This document shows, one piece after another, positions 18,104 to 27,092 of a DNA stretch of 64,000 bases; position 1 is the stretch's first letter, and each line of letters opens with the position of its first letter. The notes beneath the pieces are model-generated. The model did no database searches. It had not been told where the DNA came from and saw only the letters and a program-made list of their open reading frames with translations. The stretch comes from Bacillota bacterium (lineage in GTDB: Bacteria; Bacillota; Sulfobacillia; Sulfobacillales; Sulfobacillaceae), in NCBI GenBank assembly GCA_026627385.1, contig JAPNUR010000004.1:1-64000 (forward strand). Reading direction: 5' to 3'. The translations under genes were made by a program, and so were the position numbers.

Positions 18104-19936
18104 TTATGCCGAGTGGTGCGATGTCTCTGACAGGGCGTCGGCTAATTCACGTAACGCCATAATCACTCCTAGGTGCGAGAATCCTTGAGGGAAATTCCCC
18201 CTGGGCTCCCCCGTGTCTTGATCCGCGTGTTCCCCGAGTAGGCCTAAATCGGTCCGCTGGGCCAAAATACCATCAATGATGGCCGTGGCCTCGTCCAATC
18301 GGCCGAGGCGGATGTACACGCGCGCTAGCCAAAACGATGCTAAGACGAAGGGATGGGCAGCCGTGCCTAACATGTCCGACGTATAACGGTAAACCCAGTG
18401 CCCGGACACCAATTGCTTTTCGATTTGCGCCAGGGTGCCTAAGAACCGCGCATCCTGCACGTCACAATAGCCATACAGCGGCATCACCAGCAAAGCCGCA
18501 TCCACCGTGCTGCCACCAAAGGCCTGTGTATACGATCCGAGGGATGCATTGTACCCATCGTGCTCAATATGATGGCGCACGTGCTCTGCCGAGGCTCGCC
18601 AATGTTTGGCCAGGACATGTTCGCCGATGGCCTCGGCTATTTGGGCGCCGTACGTGAGAGCCACCCAACACATGAGTTGCGAGTGGGTGTAATAATCGTC
18701 TTGATCGCGAAATTCCCACAGGCTTGCATCCTTTTGGCGAAAGTTGTCTTGCACCCACTGCACCAAGACGCGAATCCGATGCCAGTAAAATCGCAGAAAT
18801 TCGGTGTCCTGGGTTAGCGCAAAGTATCGCCACACCGTCCATAAAAAATCGCCCTCGATGTCCAGCTGCAATTGGCGCGTGGCAGCGTTACCTTCACGGC
18901 AGGGGACTGACCCCCGAAAACCGGGGAGCCATTCTAAATCGTGCTCACCCCGGATGAGCGTTCCATCGACGTGAAAAAAAGGGGCTTGGAAGGGTTTCCC
19001 CTGCAGGTCAATGCAATTGAGGAGAAAGTCCAGAAAACGGCGCGATCCCACGTGATCGCCGGCCATAAGCAGCGCCTCGGCGGCATACGAACCATCCCGA
19101 ACCCAGGCAAAACGATAATCCCATTGGCGGGACTCCCCGATGGTTTCCGGCAACGAGGTTGTCGGCGCGGCGATGATAGCGCCGTTTGTCTGGTAGGTTA
19201 AGCCGTAAAGGACCAGAAGCGACCGGTGATAGGCTTGGGGGTGCGGGCCCTGATAGGGAGGAAGCATGCTGAGATAATGCTGCCAAAAGGCGATATTGTC
19301 TTGGAGAGAAGTATTGAGTTCTTCATGTTCCATGTCCTGTTCGAGTTGCAACATCTGAGCTTCAATGACGTCATACGCTTCCACCAACCGTTCCTCGTCG
19401 TCTGCCACGTACTGCACGATGAGTTCGTAATGCCCGGGAGGAAACCGCCAAATGCCTTGATTCAACGCCCCCTCAATCTGTTCGAGCAAGGATTCCGGTT
19501 CGGCGTTAATGGCAAATACCAGGGCTTCGCGCGCCAACGGATTGCGAAAGATAGCCCCCCGGTTAACCCGGCGCGGGGCGGGATGGATGAGGCCATAGTG
19601 AAACCGCGGCTGGAACTCCACGGTGAACGGGAGCTCACTATGGATGAGGCGGCGGAGCTCCGGCCGGCCCACGGCCAAATAATCGTGGCTGACCAGGCGT
19701 CCGTGGGTTGTCTCCCAACTCGTGCGAATGATATTCGTGTTTTCGACATAGTTTTGGGAGATAGTGGCATGCGGGGTGTCGGGCTTCAATGAAAAATAGC
19801 CATGGTCCTCGGTGCCCAAAAGTTTGGCAAAGATGGCGGGGCTGTCGAACCGGGGAAAGGCAAGCCAGTCAATGGAACCTTCCGGGCTGACTAAGGCAGC
19901 CGTGTGGGAGTTGGAGAGAAATCCGTAAAATTTCAT
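18104..19936 (-). CDS. Glycoside hydrolase family 15 (glucoamylase/trehalase-like)
   Basis: A 610-residue protein with the full GH15 layout: an N-terminal beta-sandwich starting YGFLSNSHTAALVSPEGSID, then the (alpha/alpha)6 barrel with RQWDYRFAWVRDGSYAAEAL, EFRDQDDYYTHSQLMCWVAL, and GLLGEHADQDTG...GNFPQGFSHLG, which holds a catalytic Glu. The family hydrolyses alpha-glucosidic bonds; bacterial members of this length without a signal peptide are often trehalases or isomaltose-acting. None is visible here, so it is probably cytoplasmic. The start ATG 19936 has an AGAGGGGTGA site. Confidence 0.9.
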   Translation of the reverse strand: MKFYGFLSNSHTAALVSPEGSIDWLAFPRFDSPAIFAKLLGTEDHGYFSLKPDTPHATISQNYVENTNIIRTSWETTHGRLVSHDYLAVGRPELRRLIHSELPFTVEFQPRFHYGLIHPAPRRVNRGAIFRNPLAREALVFAINAEPESLLEQIEGALNQGIWRFPPGHYELIVQYVADDEERLVEAYDVIEAQMLQLEQDMEHEELNTSLQDNIAFWQHYLSMLPPYQGPHPQAYHRSLLVLYGLTYQTNGAIIAAPTTSLPETIGESRQWDYRFAWVRDGSYAAEALLMAGDHVGSRRFLDFLLNCIDLQGKPFQAPFFHVDGTLIRGEHDLEWLPGFRGSVPCREGNAATRQLQLDIEGDFLWTVWRYFALTQDTEFLRFYWHRIRVLVQWVQDNFRQKDASLWEFRDQDDYYTHSQLMCWVALTYGAQIAEAIGEHVLAKHWRASAEHVRHHIEHDGYNASLGSYTQAFGGSTVDAALLVMPLYGYCDVQDARFLGTLAQIEKQLVSGHWVYRYTSDMLGTAAHPFVLASFWLARVYIRLGRLDEATAIIDGILAQRTDLGLLGEHADQDTGEPRGNFPQGFSHLGVIMALRELADALSETSHHSA

Positions 19937-20071
19937 GGGTCACCCCTCTGTTCACGCTTCGGGATCGTGCGCGTCCTGGTGTCGATAGCGCGTGTCGCAC
20001 GCCTTTACATTATAACCCAGGTGTGACACATGGACCGTGGAGCGACCTGTGCAAGGGGTACTCTGACGCCA

Positions 20072-20104
20072 TGGCCAAGCCGCCCCCGCCGGGCGGGCTG
20101 GCCA
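20072..20104. other. GC-rich stem-loop downstream of the FMN reductase
   Basis: TGGCCAAGCCGCCC (20072-20085) can pair with GGGCGGGCTGGCCA (20091-20104) with two imperfect positions. It lies 25 bases beyond the reductase stop, but no T tract follows, so a terminator role is only possible. Confidence 0.35.
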
Positions 20105-20128
20105 CGGCGGGAATGGTTTTGGCACGGC

Positions 20129-20707
20129 CTAGCGCATTTGGCGTTGCGCGGCCCGGAGCGGCTCGAGCGCGTTAGCCCATTTGACGAGTTCGTCAAGCAT
20201 GGCTTGGGCCGCTTGCTGGATCATGTCGGGCGGCTCAAAAATACCGTCGTGGAGGTATTGGGTGACAAAGGGAATGGCCACCGATTCAGGAATCGGCATC
20301 ATCTTTAGCGTCGTCACCACTTGTTTGACCATTTGCGCGGCGCGCATGCCCCCGGATGGCCCTCCATAGCTGACCAGTCCGACAGGCTTGTAATGCCATT
20401 CCTGGTAAAGGTAATCCAGGGCGTTTTTTAGCGGTGCCGTCATCGCGTAGTTATATTCGGGCATCACCAGCACCACGGCGTCGCTGGAGTCGACGATGCG
20501 ACTCCACTCCTTCGTATGGGGCTTTGTGTATTGGGCAAAGCGGGGGTGATGGGGTTCATCCATCATGGGAAGGTTGAGAACTAGCAAATCGGCGACTTGC
20601 ACCTGAAATGCCCCGTGCTGGCGGCTAAACTGTTCAAACCATTGCGCGACGGGGAGCCCGACACGCCCAGGGCGCGTGCTGGCAATCACAATAAGCAAAG
20701 TGGGCAT
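20129..20707 (-). CDS. NADPH-dependent FMN reductase family flavoprotein
   Basis: A 192-residue flavodoxin-fold enzyme. ASTRPGRVG near residue 9 is the FMN phosphate loop, and MPEYNYAMTAPLKNALDYL near 83 is the family signature, followed by a VSYGGPSGGMRAAQ block. Such proteins reduce quinones, azo dyes, chromate or FMN using NAD(P)H. An AGGAGAG site precedes the ATG. The upstream AT-rich palindrome suggests control by a MarR/HxlR-type regulator encoded elsewhere. Confidence 0.9.
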   Translation of the reverse strand: MPTLLIVIASTRPGRVGLPVAQWFEQFSRQHGAFQVQVADLLVLNLPMMDEPHHPRFAQYTKPHTKEWSRIVDSSDAVVLVMPEYNYAMTAPLKNALDYLYQEWHYKPVGLVSYGGPSGGMRAAQMVKQVVTTLKMMPIPESVAIPFVTQYLHDGIFEPPDMIQQAAQAMLDELVKWANALEPLRAAQRQMR

Positions 20708-20747
20708 TGACGACTCTCCTTCGGTGGTGAAATCTCTGTTATTTTAC

Positions 20748-20775
20748 CATATATACTTACTTTTAGTTATATAAA
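20748..20775. promoter_or_regulatory. AT-rich imperfect palindrome upstream of the FMN reductase
   Basis: TATATACT and AGTTATATA flank TACTTTT in the short gap between the reductase and the divergent lipoprotein gene. The inverted arrangement resembles operators of winged-helix regulators; TAAAAT on the minus strand could be a -10 element. Confidence 0.35.
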
Positions 20776-20830
20776 ATGGGGCTGTGGTTCCTTCCCAAAG
20801 CGGGTATCATGAGTAGGGAGGTGTCGCATC

Positions 20831-21967
20831 ATGTGGAAACGGGCGAGATGGTGGGGGGTGCCCATTCTGATGATGACACTTTCCGGCTGTGCGGCACTGC
20901 CAGCCCATTCTGTGTCGGCTAGCACCGCACCACGCTCAGCTGTCTATCCACTAGATAGTCGGTGGTTGTTATTGAGGGCCAAAGTGGAGCGGATTCGCCC
21001 AACCCACCGTTTGACCCAACTGCCGGCGACATACCTGATCAACCAGGTCACCTCCCAGGGGATTCTCTTTACGATCTTCCCAACGTTTGGAATGCCTATG
21101 CATGGCTGGAAGAACGGACTCTATATGGTCAGTCCCAAGTCGGCCAAGATCTTGGCGTTTGTGCCCGTGCCTCTGGCCTGGTCGGTAAGTTCTGCGGCGC
21201 TTGGGGGCGATTGGATGGTGTATGCCCTTCAAGGAGAGTCGCGCCGTCTCGGGTTTCGCATTGCGGCCACCAATTGGGTGAGGAAATCGCGCGATTTATT
21301 ATGGCAAGTGCCGTTGAACCAGCGCTTGCTGAGTCCCATCACTGACCTCGTGGTGCTAGGGCACACCGCCTACTGGGTGGCTAACCTTGCCACCCATCGC
21401 GGCGTGGTGAGCCGCCTTTTTGCGGCAAACCTTACGACCCGACGAGTATCCGTTGTCTGGCAAGAATACCCCAAAGAGACGGGACTCATGTGTTTTAGCA
21501 TGACCAGCACCCCAACCGGGTTGTGGCTTTCCGTCGGGGATCTCAATCGTACCCGCGGACCGTCGGGATCGTTATGGTTTTGGTCGATTCCGCGTCACCA
21601 GGTGACGACCCGCATCCCTTTATGGCATGCGCCGTTGTTCTTATATGGGGCCACCCCCGAGGGGCCGATCTTCTCAGCCAATGTGAGCGACACCGCCAAC
21701 GGACCCGCGCGCATTGGGTCATACCCCATGTACCTGGCCAATATTCGAACGCATCGGCTGGATCAATTGACCACGCCAGTCAACCCTGGGAACTTGGTGA
21801 CGGTCGACGGCGCTACGATCGCTGTGGCCGGCATGGGGATTTCTAGCGAGCTTGTCAATCTCCGAACCGCGTCGGTTAGTGTCCTGCCGGTTCCGGATTC
21901 AGAGATTGGTGGTGGATGGTTAGTCGAACACTTAGCCCATACCATGCTGTGGTCCCCGCTTCCGTGA
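20831..21967 (+). CDS. Lipoprotein of unknown function
   Basis: A 378-residue protein with a classic lipoprotein signal: charged MWKRARWW, hydrophobic core, lipobox LSGC with the modified Cys near residue 20. The mature part has repeated segments rich in Trp, Gly and Val (for example SVSSAALGGDWMVYAL, VVLGHTAYWVANLAT, MTSTPTGLWLSVGDL) at intervals like blades of a beta-propeller. It is probably anchored on the outer face of the membrane. GGGAGGTG precedes the ATG. No enzyme motif is visible. Confidence 0.78.
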   Translation: MWKRARWWGVPILMMTLSGCAALPAHSVSASTAPRSAVYPLDSRWLLLRAKVERIRPTHRLTQLPATYLINQVTSQGILFTIFPTFGMPMHGWKNGLYMVSPKSAKILAFVPVPLAWSVSSAALGGDWMVYALQGESRRLGFRIAATNWVRKSRDLLWQVPLNQRLLSPITDLVVLGHTAYWVANLATHRGVVSRLFAANLTTRRVSVVWQEYPKETGLMCFSMTSTPTGLWLSVGDLNRTRGPSGSLWFWSIPRHQVTTRIPLWHAPLFLYGATPEGPIFSANVSDTANGPARIGSYPMYLANIRTHRLDQLTTPVNPGNLVTVDGATIAVAGMGISSELVNLRTASVSVLPVPDSEIGGGWLVEHLAHTMLWSPLP

Positions 21968-22188
21968 GGAGCCGTACGGTGGCTTTCGTGAACTCCGAAC
22001 ACAAGCGTTAACGGTTTCTTGATGACCCGCGACGATAAGAGCGGGCCTGCACGTCGGATGCCCCCCAATTGAATTCTGCCCGGTCGCCCCAAAGTCCCCA
22101 TTCTCCGCGCGTATGTCTTAGCGTGGCAAGGGAGAGACTATGTGGGTAGCGTGTCAATTCATGTCAAGGATCGAGGAGGACAATCACG

Positions 22189-22728
22189 ATGGCGTTAGTT
22201 GGACATTCGGCCCCGGGATTTAGCATGCCCGCCGTGTACCCCGACGGGGAAACCCGGCCCGTAACCCTTGAGCAATACCGTGGCCAGTGGTTGATTTTGT
22301 TTTTTTACCCGCACGATTTTACCTTTGTGTGCCCTACCGAAATTGTGGCGCTTTCGGAAGCGCAAGGTCAGTTTCAACAACGTGACGCGCAGATTGTGGG
22401 TGTCTCGACTGATAGTCCCTATGTGCATAAGGCGTGGATGCAACAAAATGTGGCCCAAGGCGGAATTGGCCGCCTCACGTATCCCTTGGCTAGCGACTGG
22501 ACGCACGAGGTATCGCGCCGTTACCAAGTGTACGTGCCGGAAGAAGGCGCGGCGTATCGTGGCCTATTTATCATCAATCCCGATGCGATGGTGGAGTACG
22601 AGGTGGTGCATAACTTGAACGTGGGCCGCTCCGTGGATGAAGTCCTACGCGTTCTCGACGCCATTCAGTCGGGTGGACTGTGCCCAGTCAACTGGCATGC
22701 AGGCGAACCCTTGTTAACCGCGCATTAA
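22189..22728 (+). CDS. Typical 2-Cys peroxiredoxin (AhpC/TSA)
   Basis: A 179-residue peroxiredoxin that reduces hydrogen peroxide and alkyl hydroperoxides. The peroxidatic Cys is in DFTFVCPTE near residue 47 and the resolving Cys in GGLCPVNW near 166. VGVSTDSPYVHKAW is the usual middle block. The C-terminus overlaps the convergent MFS gene by 15 bases. The reductant partner (AhpF, AhpD or a thioredoxin) is not encoded nearby. Confidence 0.93.
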   Translation: MALVGHSAPGFSMPAVYPDGETRPVTLEQYRGQWLILFFYPHDFTFVCPTEIVALSEAQGQFQQRDAQIVGVSTDSPYVHKAWMQQNVAQGGIGRLTYPLASDWTHEVSRRYQVYVPEEGAAYRGLFIINPDAMVEYEVVHNLNVGRSVDEVLRVLDAIQSGGLCPVNWHAGEPLLTAH

Positions 22729-23907
22729 GGCCCCGACGTCGTCTTCGATATAGCGGTTTCGCGCCGCGCCGAGACCGAAAACCGTCATGATGAGGACGAC
22801 GGCGATCAATAGGACGAGTGGGCCATTCCAGGCGTGACTCAAATGGTACATGTAGCCGACCGTAAATGGACCCACTGCCGCCAAGAAATACCCGATGGAC
22901 TGGGCCATGCCGGAAACGGCTCCTGCGGTATGGTGATGGCGAGTACGCAGGGCAAAGAACGCTAACGCCAAACTGATGCTCGCCCCCATTCCCAATCCCA
23001 GCAACACCATGCAAAGAACGGTCGTCCACAGTGTGTGCGTGGTGAGAAGACCTAAAAAGCCGAGAAAGAAGGTGAGGGACACCCCAATCACGAGAGCGGG
23101 TTGGCGATGTTGTCGACCGGCGAGGATCGGTACCACAAAGGTCGCGGGCAAGCCGACCAGTTGCATGATGGAAACCAACCACCCCGCGGTGCTGAGAGAG
23201 AATCCGCGGCTGTGCAACAGGCTCGGTAACCAAGCGATACTGACGTAAAAAAGAAATGACTGCAACCCCATAAAAAAGGTAAGCTGCCAGGCGAGCCACG
23301 ATCGCCAAAGGGGTTCGCGTGGCGCGACTTCCACTGTGTGTCGGGCGCGTAAGAACGGAAGCCACCAGATGAGCGCCAAGACCGTCAACATGCTCCAGAC
23401 GGCGAGCGCTCCTTGCCATCCCAGGTGGAAGTCACCGGCCAAGGGCACGCTGACTCCGGACGCTAGGCCCGCAAATACATTCATCACGGTAACGTAAAGG
23501 CCGGTGACAAACCCAATGCGAGAGGGAAAGTCGCGTTTAACCAGGCTTGGCAACAAAACGTTGGCGACCGCGATGCCTGTGCCGACGAAGAACATGCCAA
23601 TGAGGAGCAAAGGCGCTGACGGTAGTGATCGGATTAGCGTGCCGATGAGGAGCAAAATGAGCCCCGTGTAAAGAACTCGTTCGAGGCCCATGCGGCGAGC
23701 CAACATTGGCGCGAGGGGGCTAAATAGGCCAAACGCTATTAAAGGGACGGCGGTTACGAGGCCTGCCAAGACTGCGGGCAGGCGGGTTCCGGCGGTAATG
23801 GCGTCGATAAGCGGTCCCACGCCGGTGATGGCCGGCCGTAAATTGGCGGCTAAGAGCAGCATGCCGATGAGAAGACCAGTGCGGCGCCCCGCGTTATCTG
23901 TCGCCAT
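22714..23907 (-). CDS. MFS transporter, CynX/NimT type
   Basis: About 397 residues and 12 predicted membrane helices. The N-terminal block AANLRPAITGVGPLI is the signature of the cyanate/nitroimidazole (CynX/NimT) group. The frame extends to 23970, but ATG 23907 is preceded by GGGGGGA and gives a normal MATDNAGRRTG start. The substrate is unknown. It ends inside the convergent peroxiredoxin gene, so antisense interference between the two transcripts is possible. Confidence 0.86.
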   Translation of the reverse strand: MATDNAGRRTGLLIGMLLLAANLRPAITGVGPLIDAITAGTRLPAVLAGLVTAVPLIAFGLFSPLAPMLARRMGLERVLYTGLILLLIGTLIRSLPSAPLLLIGMFFVGTGIAVANVLLPSLVKRDFPSRIGFVTGLYVTVMNVFAGLASGVSVPLAGDFHLGWQGALAVWSMLTVLALIWWLPFLRARHTVEVAPREPLWRSWLAWQLTFFMGLQSFLFYVSIAWLPSLLHSRGFSLSTAGWLVSIMQLVGLPATFVVPILAGRQHRQPALVIGVSLTFFLGFLGLLTTHTLWTTVLCMVLLGLGMGASISLALAFFALRTRHHHTAGAVSGMAQSIGYFLAAVGPFTVGYMYHLSHAWNGPLVLLIAVVLIMTVFGLGAARNRYIEDDVGALMRG

Positions 23908-24227
23908 GTGCGTCCCCCCAACAAAGATGTCATACCGCTCCATTGTATCCTTCAGGGGTACTGTCCTCAACGGATTTGTGCAGTTAGCGCTACGACCTAT
24001 ACGGCATTGGCCGTGACGTTGCGGCGCTCGCCCTCAGGCGAATCGTGGACTCTTTCCATGGCATTAGATAGTTCGTTGTGAGATACGATTCTCATGGCAT
24101 ACAAATCCCATCACACTATCGTCTACTCTTGCCAATCCCATGTTGTTTAGTGCCCCAAATATCGTCGTCGCAGAGTCTGAGAACGGCCCCGCGGAGTGGC
24201 GTAATAAGAGTGAGCAGGGAGCCCACG

Positions 24228-24460
24228 GTGAAACGTCGGCATACCATTCAAGCGGTGATTCGGTTTGGGGATGAATCGGGTTACGTGGGGGAGTGCGTGG
24301 ATGTTCTGGTGGTTACGCAGGGGGACACCATCGAAGACAGTTTAGGGAGCTTGCGCGAAGCCTGGGGTTGATGCTGGGCGGGGAGGATTTGGCCGCTCGG
24401 AACCTGGCACCGAATCCCGCCATTGTGGTGATGATCGAATGGGAACCCGATTATGCCTAG
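24228..24460 (+). pseudogene. HicB-like antitoxin, frameshifted
   Basis: GTG 24228 begins MKRRHTIQAVIRFGDESGY, then VTQGDTIEDSLGSLREA, the HicB core. The frame stops at 24371. Moving to the next frame at about 24362 restores LGLMLGGEDLAARNLAP and IVVMIEWEPDYA, ending with TAG at 24458-24460. One indel has therefore disrupted the gene. It is followed with an 8-base overlap by a HicA-like remnant. HicB normally neutralises HicA and represses the operon. Confidence 0.6.
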
Positions 24461-24557
24461 ACTTCGTCGCTGCTCCGGCGTCATGCTCGTCGCGTTATGG
24501 CAGCCGTTGGGGCTCACCGTGGACCGCCAGCGAGGCAACCCTCTCAAGTTTACGTAA
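24453..24557 (+). pseudogene. HicA-like toxin remnant
   Basis: ATG 24453 begins MPRLRRCSGVMLVALWQPLG, then LTVDRQRGNPLKF and a stop. The start of HicA (about MPRLxxxSGxxLxxALExxG) is recognisable, but the catalytic GSH is replaced by GNP and the C-terminal half is lost. The module is dead. Confidence 0.55.
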
Positions 24558-24727
24558 GGTCCGGTCTTCATCGCTCTCTGCGCCGTAATCGGTGGCAAGC
24601 GCAAGCCTTGCAGCTGGGCTCCACATCATCCACGACTTGCGTCGGTATGCGGGGCCAGAATGGGGGCGATCAGCCCGCAATCATTCGCACGGCTGAGGGG
24701 GAGTCGTGTTAACGGGACAATTGCACC

Positions 24728-25213
24728 CTAATCGCTTGAGATGCCTAGCACGTCGGACAGAAAAACTGATGCTGTCAGGTACTCGATGTCCTGCCATACG
24801 TGGCACCCTTGTTTGTTCGCTGGTGGACAATCGTGGATGTTGTCAGAAACAATATACTGGGCCTCCCGCGCACGGCCGTGGCAAAAACCGGCTGATCGAA
24901 CTCATCTTCCAAGCTGGGCCATGTGGAAGGCCACGGCTGTCGACTGTCGACCAGCGTCCATCGCTGTTCAAGCAATAACATCATTGTGTTGGCTCGTTCA
25001 GAGCAGATGCGCCATTGCTCCAGGGAAGTCCCGTGGTCTTTGGCCCACTTCCAGCTCAGCACGCGATACAACTCCCCAATAATCCAATGGGGACCAGATG
25101 GGGACGAACAAACCCGCCTCTGCCGCTTGTTGGAGCCGCTTTCGATAGCGGCTCGGCACTAACACACTGGTATCGCAGACGGCGCGAATTATGGTTTCGG
25201 CTCCCTTGTCCAC
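24728..25213 (-). pseudogene. PIN-domain toxin-like gene with two frameshifts
   Basis: GTG 25213 starts MDKGAETIIRAVCDTSVLVP with the first PIN Asp, reaching GLFVPIWSP. One extra base near 25086 shifts the frame, after which WIIGELYRVLSWKW (second acidic residue) and EDEFDQPVFATAV follow. A second indel near 24858 leads to QYIVSDNIHDCPP, NKQGCHVWQDIEYL and a stop at 24728. All parts of a roughly 160-residue PIN domain are present but in three frames. The GTG overlaps the reconstructed upstream gene by 25 bases, the normal layout of an antitoxin-toxin pair. The upstream partner is split by the IS21 element. Confidence 0.68.
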
Positions 25214-25280
25214 GGCAGTCGTCCCGGTTGCGTGGTCGAGAGTACACGTCGTTCGTCGTCTGTCAGATCGCTGCAGAATT

Positions 25281-25389
25281 CGGAAATGATTTACCACCCT
25301 GTTCGGAAACGTCTTACCACAGCAGTCGGAAATTCCTAACCACCGAAAACGGAAACGTCTTACCACGCAAAACGGAAATTTCTTACCAC
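25281..25389 (+). repeat. Five 17-bp transposase-site repeats at exact 23-bp spacing
   Basis: Copies of CGGAAACGTCTTACCAC or close variants start at 25281, 25304, 25327, 25350 and 25373. The 6-base spacers vary. Inverted copies with the same spacing occur at the other end of the IS21 element, which marks them as binding sites for the transposase. Confidence 0.88.
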
Positions 25390-25437
25390 CTGCAGGATTC
25401 TCCGGATGCTCGTCGGGGCCTTACCTTGCACAATGGG

Positions 25438-25460
25438 ATCTGAGGGTGTCGCCCTCAGAT
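25438..25460 (+). terminator. Hairpin in the istA leader
   Basis: ATCTGAGGG (25438-25446) and CCCTCAGAT (25452-25460) form a perfect 9-bp stem with a 5-base loop, 9 bases before the istA ribosome site. It has no long T tract. It could block read-through transcription from outside the element or restrain translation. Confidence 0.5.
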
Positions 25461-25483
25461 TCTCGGACAAGGAGGCCCGATGA

Positions 25484-27064
25484 TTGAGTACACGGAGGCT
25501 AAGCATGCGACAAATTCGTGAAATCTTACGGTGGGTGTACGAAGTCGGATTACCGGCCCGCGCTGTGGCCCGAACGGTGCGGTGTACGCATCCGACAGTG
25601 CTGGAACTTGTCCGGCGTTTTGAATCCGCCGGGGGGCAATGGCCGCTCCCGGACAACCTGACGGATTCGGCGTTGGAAGAATGGCTGTATCCTCGACCCA
25701 GCGGGCGCCCGCGCCAGCGTCCCGAACCCGATTGGGGGGCGATTCATCGCGCCTTGCGCCAACGGCACGTTACCTTAGAGCAACTCTGGCAGCAATCTAA
25801 GGTTGCGCATCCGGATGGGTACCAATATACCCAATTCGCTACCCACTACCGGGAATATGTTCGGACGCTGCAGGTCGTCTTTCATCGCATTTATCATCCG
25901 GGGGAATCGCTGTTTGTCGACTATGCGGGAGACCCGGTTCCCGTTGTGGATCCGGAGACCGGGCACGTGCATGCGGGTCACCTGTTTGTCGCTGTGCTCG
26001 GGTATAGCCATGATACGTTTCTCGAATTGCACCCCGATGAAACGCGTGCCTCCTGGATTCAGGGGCATCAGCACGCCTTTGCCTTTTTTGGGGGCGTGCC
26101 GCGCCTTGTCGTGCCGGATAACCCCCGTGCGTTAATCCGTGACCGGCAGCGCGATGTGGTGTTGGACCCGACGTATCAAGAGATGGCGGCCCACTATCAT
26201 GTCGGGGTCGTCCCTGCGCGACCGCGCCACCCGCGCGACAAAGCCAAAGTCGAAACCGGCGTTAAGATTGCCGAGCGCGCCGTGTTGGGGCCCCTCGAAA
26301 ATCAGGAGGTTGGTCCCCTGATCGGCTGGACCGCCGCGCAGCACGATGTGGCGATGCCACGGGATCGTCTGAACCAGGCCCCCTTTCAGAAACTCCCCGG
26401 GTCCCGATGGAGCTGGTTTGACCAGGATGAACGGTCGCGACTACAACCCTTACCCGCTCATCCCTTCGAAGACGGTGATTGGCGTGACGCGACCGTGTAC
26501 CCCCATTATCCCATGATCGTCGACAAATGCTATTACAGTGTGCCCTTCCATTTGGTCGGGCAGGTCGTGCAAGTCCGGGTGACGGCCAGCACGGTCGAGA
26601 TTTTTGCGGATCACCAGCGCGTGGCGAGTCACCCCCGGGCCGTACGGCCCGGCACCTATCATACCATCCGGGATCCTAGGCCGCCCCATCATCAAGCGAT
26701 GGCGCACGGGTGGTCGCCGGAAGCGTTTCTGCAGCAGGCCCGCCAGATTGGCCCGACATGGGCGCGGCTCTTTGACACGCTCTTGCAGCGGGTTCCGGTT
26801 CCGGAGCCAGTGGACCCGCGATTGCGGGGCCTGGTGCGGTTACACGACCCGTGTGCTCCGACGGTGTTAGAACAAGCCGCCGAGCGGGCCCTCACCACCG
26901 ACATTACCACGACCCGGGGGATTACGGCCTTCTGTCGCGCGTTGGCGTCCTCCGGAGCCCCATCCACCGATGAGCGTCATCCGAGTCCCCCGCACGCCAA
27001 TCTCCGGGGACCGGCTTATTATCAGCAGGAGGATAATTGCCCTGTGACAAGCCCCTCTCATTGA
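25484..27064 (+). CDS. istA: IS21-family transposase IstA
   Basis: A 526-residue integrase-fold transposase. The N-terminus TRRLSMRQIREILRWVYEVGL and a helix-turn-helix (about residues 10-45) bind the end repeats. The DDE core shows VDYAGDPVPVVD, VVPDNPRALI and RHPRDKAKVETGVKIAE with the final Glu. TTG 25484 is preferred as start because GGAGG at 25470-25474 is well spaced and the sequence matches the usual N-terminus; ATG 25505 is the alternative. It is intact, unlike the partner ATPase gene. Confidence 0.9.
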   Translation: MSTRRLSMRQIREILRWVYEVGLPARAVARTVRCTHPTVLELVRRFESAGGQWPLPDNLTDSALEEWLYPRPSGRPRQRPEPDWGAIHRALRQRHVTLEQLWQQSKVAHPDGYQYTQFATHYREYVRTLQVVFHRIYHPGESLFVDYAGDPVPVVDPETGHVHAGHLFVAVLGYSHDTFLELHPDETRASWIQGHQHAFAFFGGVPRLVVPDNPRALIRDRQRDVVLDPTYQEMAAHYHVGVVPARPRHPRDKAKVETGVKIAERAVLGPLENQEVGPLIGWTAAQHDVAMPRDRLNQAPFQKLPGSRWSWFDQDERSRLQPLPAHPFEDGDWRDATVYPHYPMIVDKCYYSVPFHLVGQVVQVRVTASTVEIFADHQRVASHPRAVRPGTYHTIRDPRPPHHQAMAHGWSPEAFLQQARQIGPTWARLFDTLLQRVPVPEPVDPRLRGLVRLHDPCAPTVLEQAAERALTTDITTTRGITAFCRALASSGAPSTDERHPSPPHANLRGPAYYQQEDNCPVTSPSH

Positions 27065-27092
27065 TCGCTTGCACCCATGAGGTCTGACCGCC

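Noticed and set aside
19226-19792. 188-codon plus-strand frame inside the GH15 gene
   Set aside because: It is antisense to a fully conserved glycosidase and has no ribosome site or family similarity.
25281-25389. CRISPR-like array of regular repeats
   Set aside because: Spacers are only 6 bases, inverted copies occur at the other end of the element, and istA/istB lie between, so these are transposase sites.
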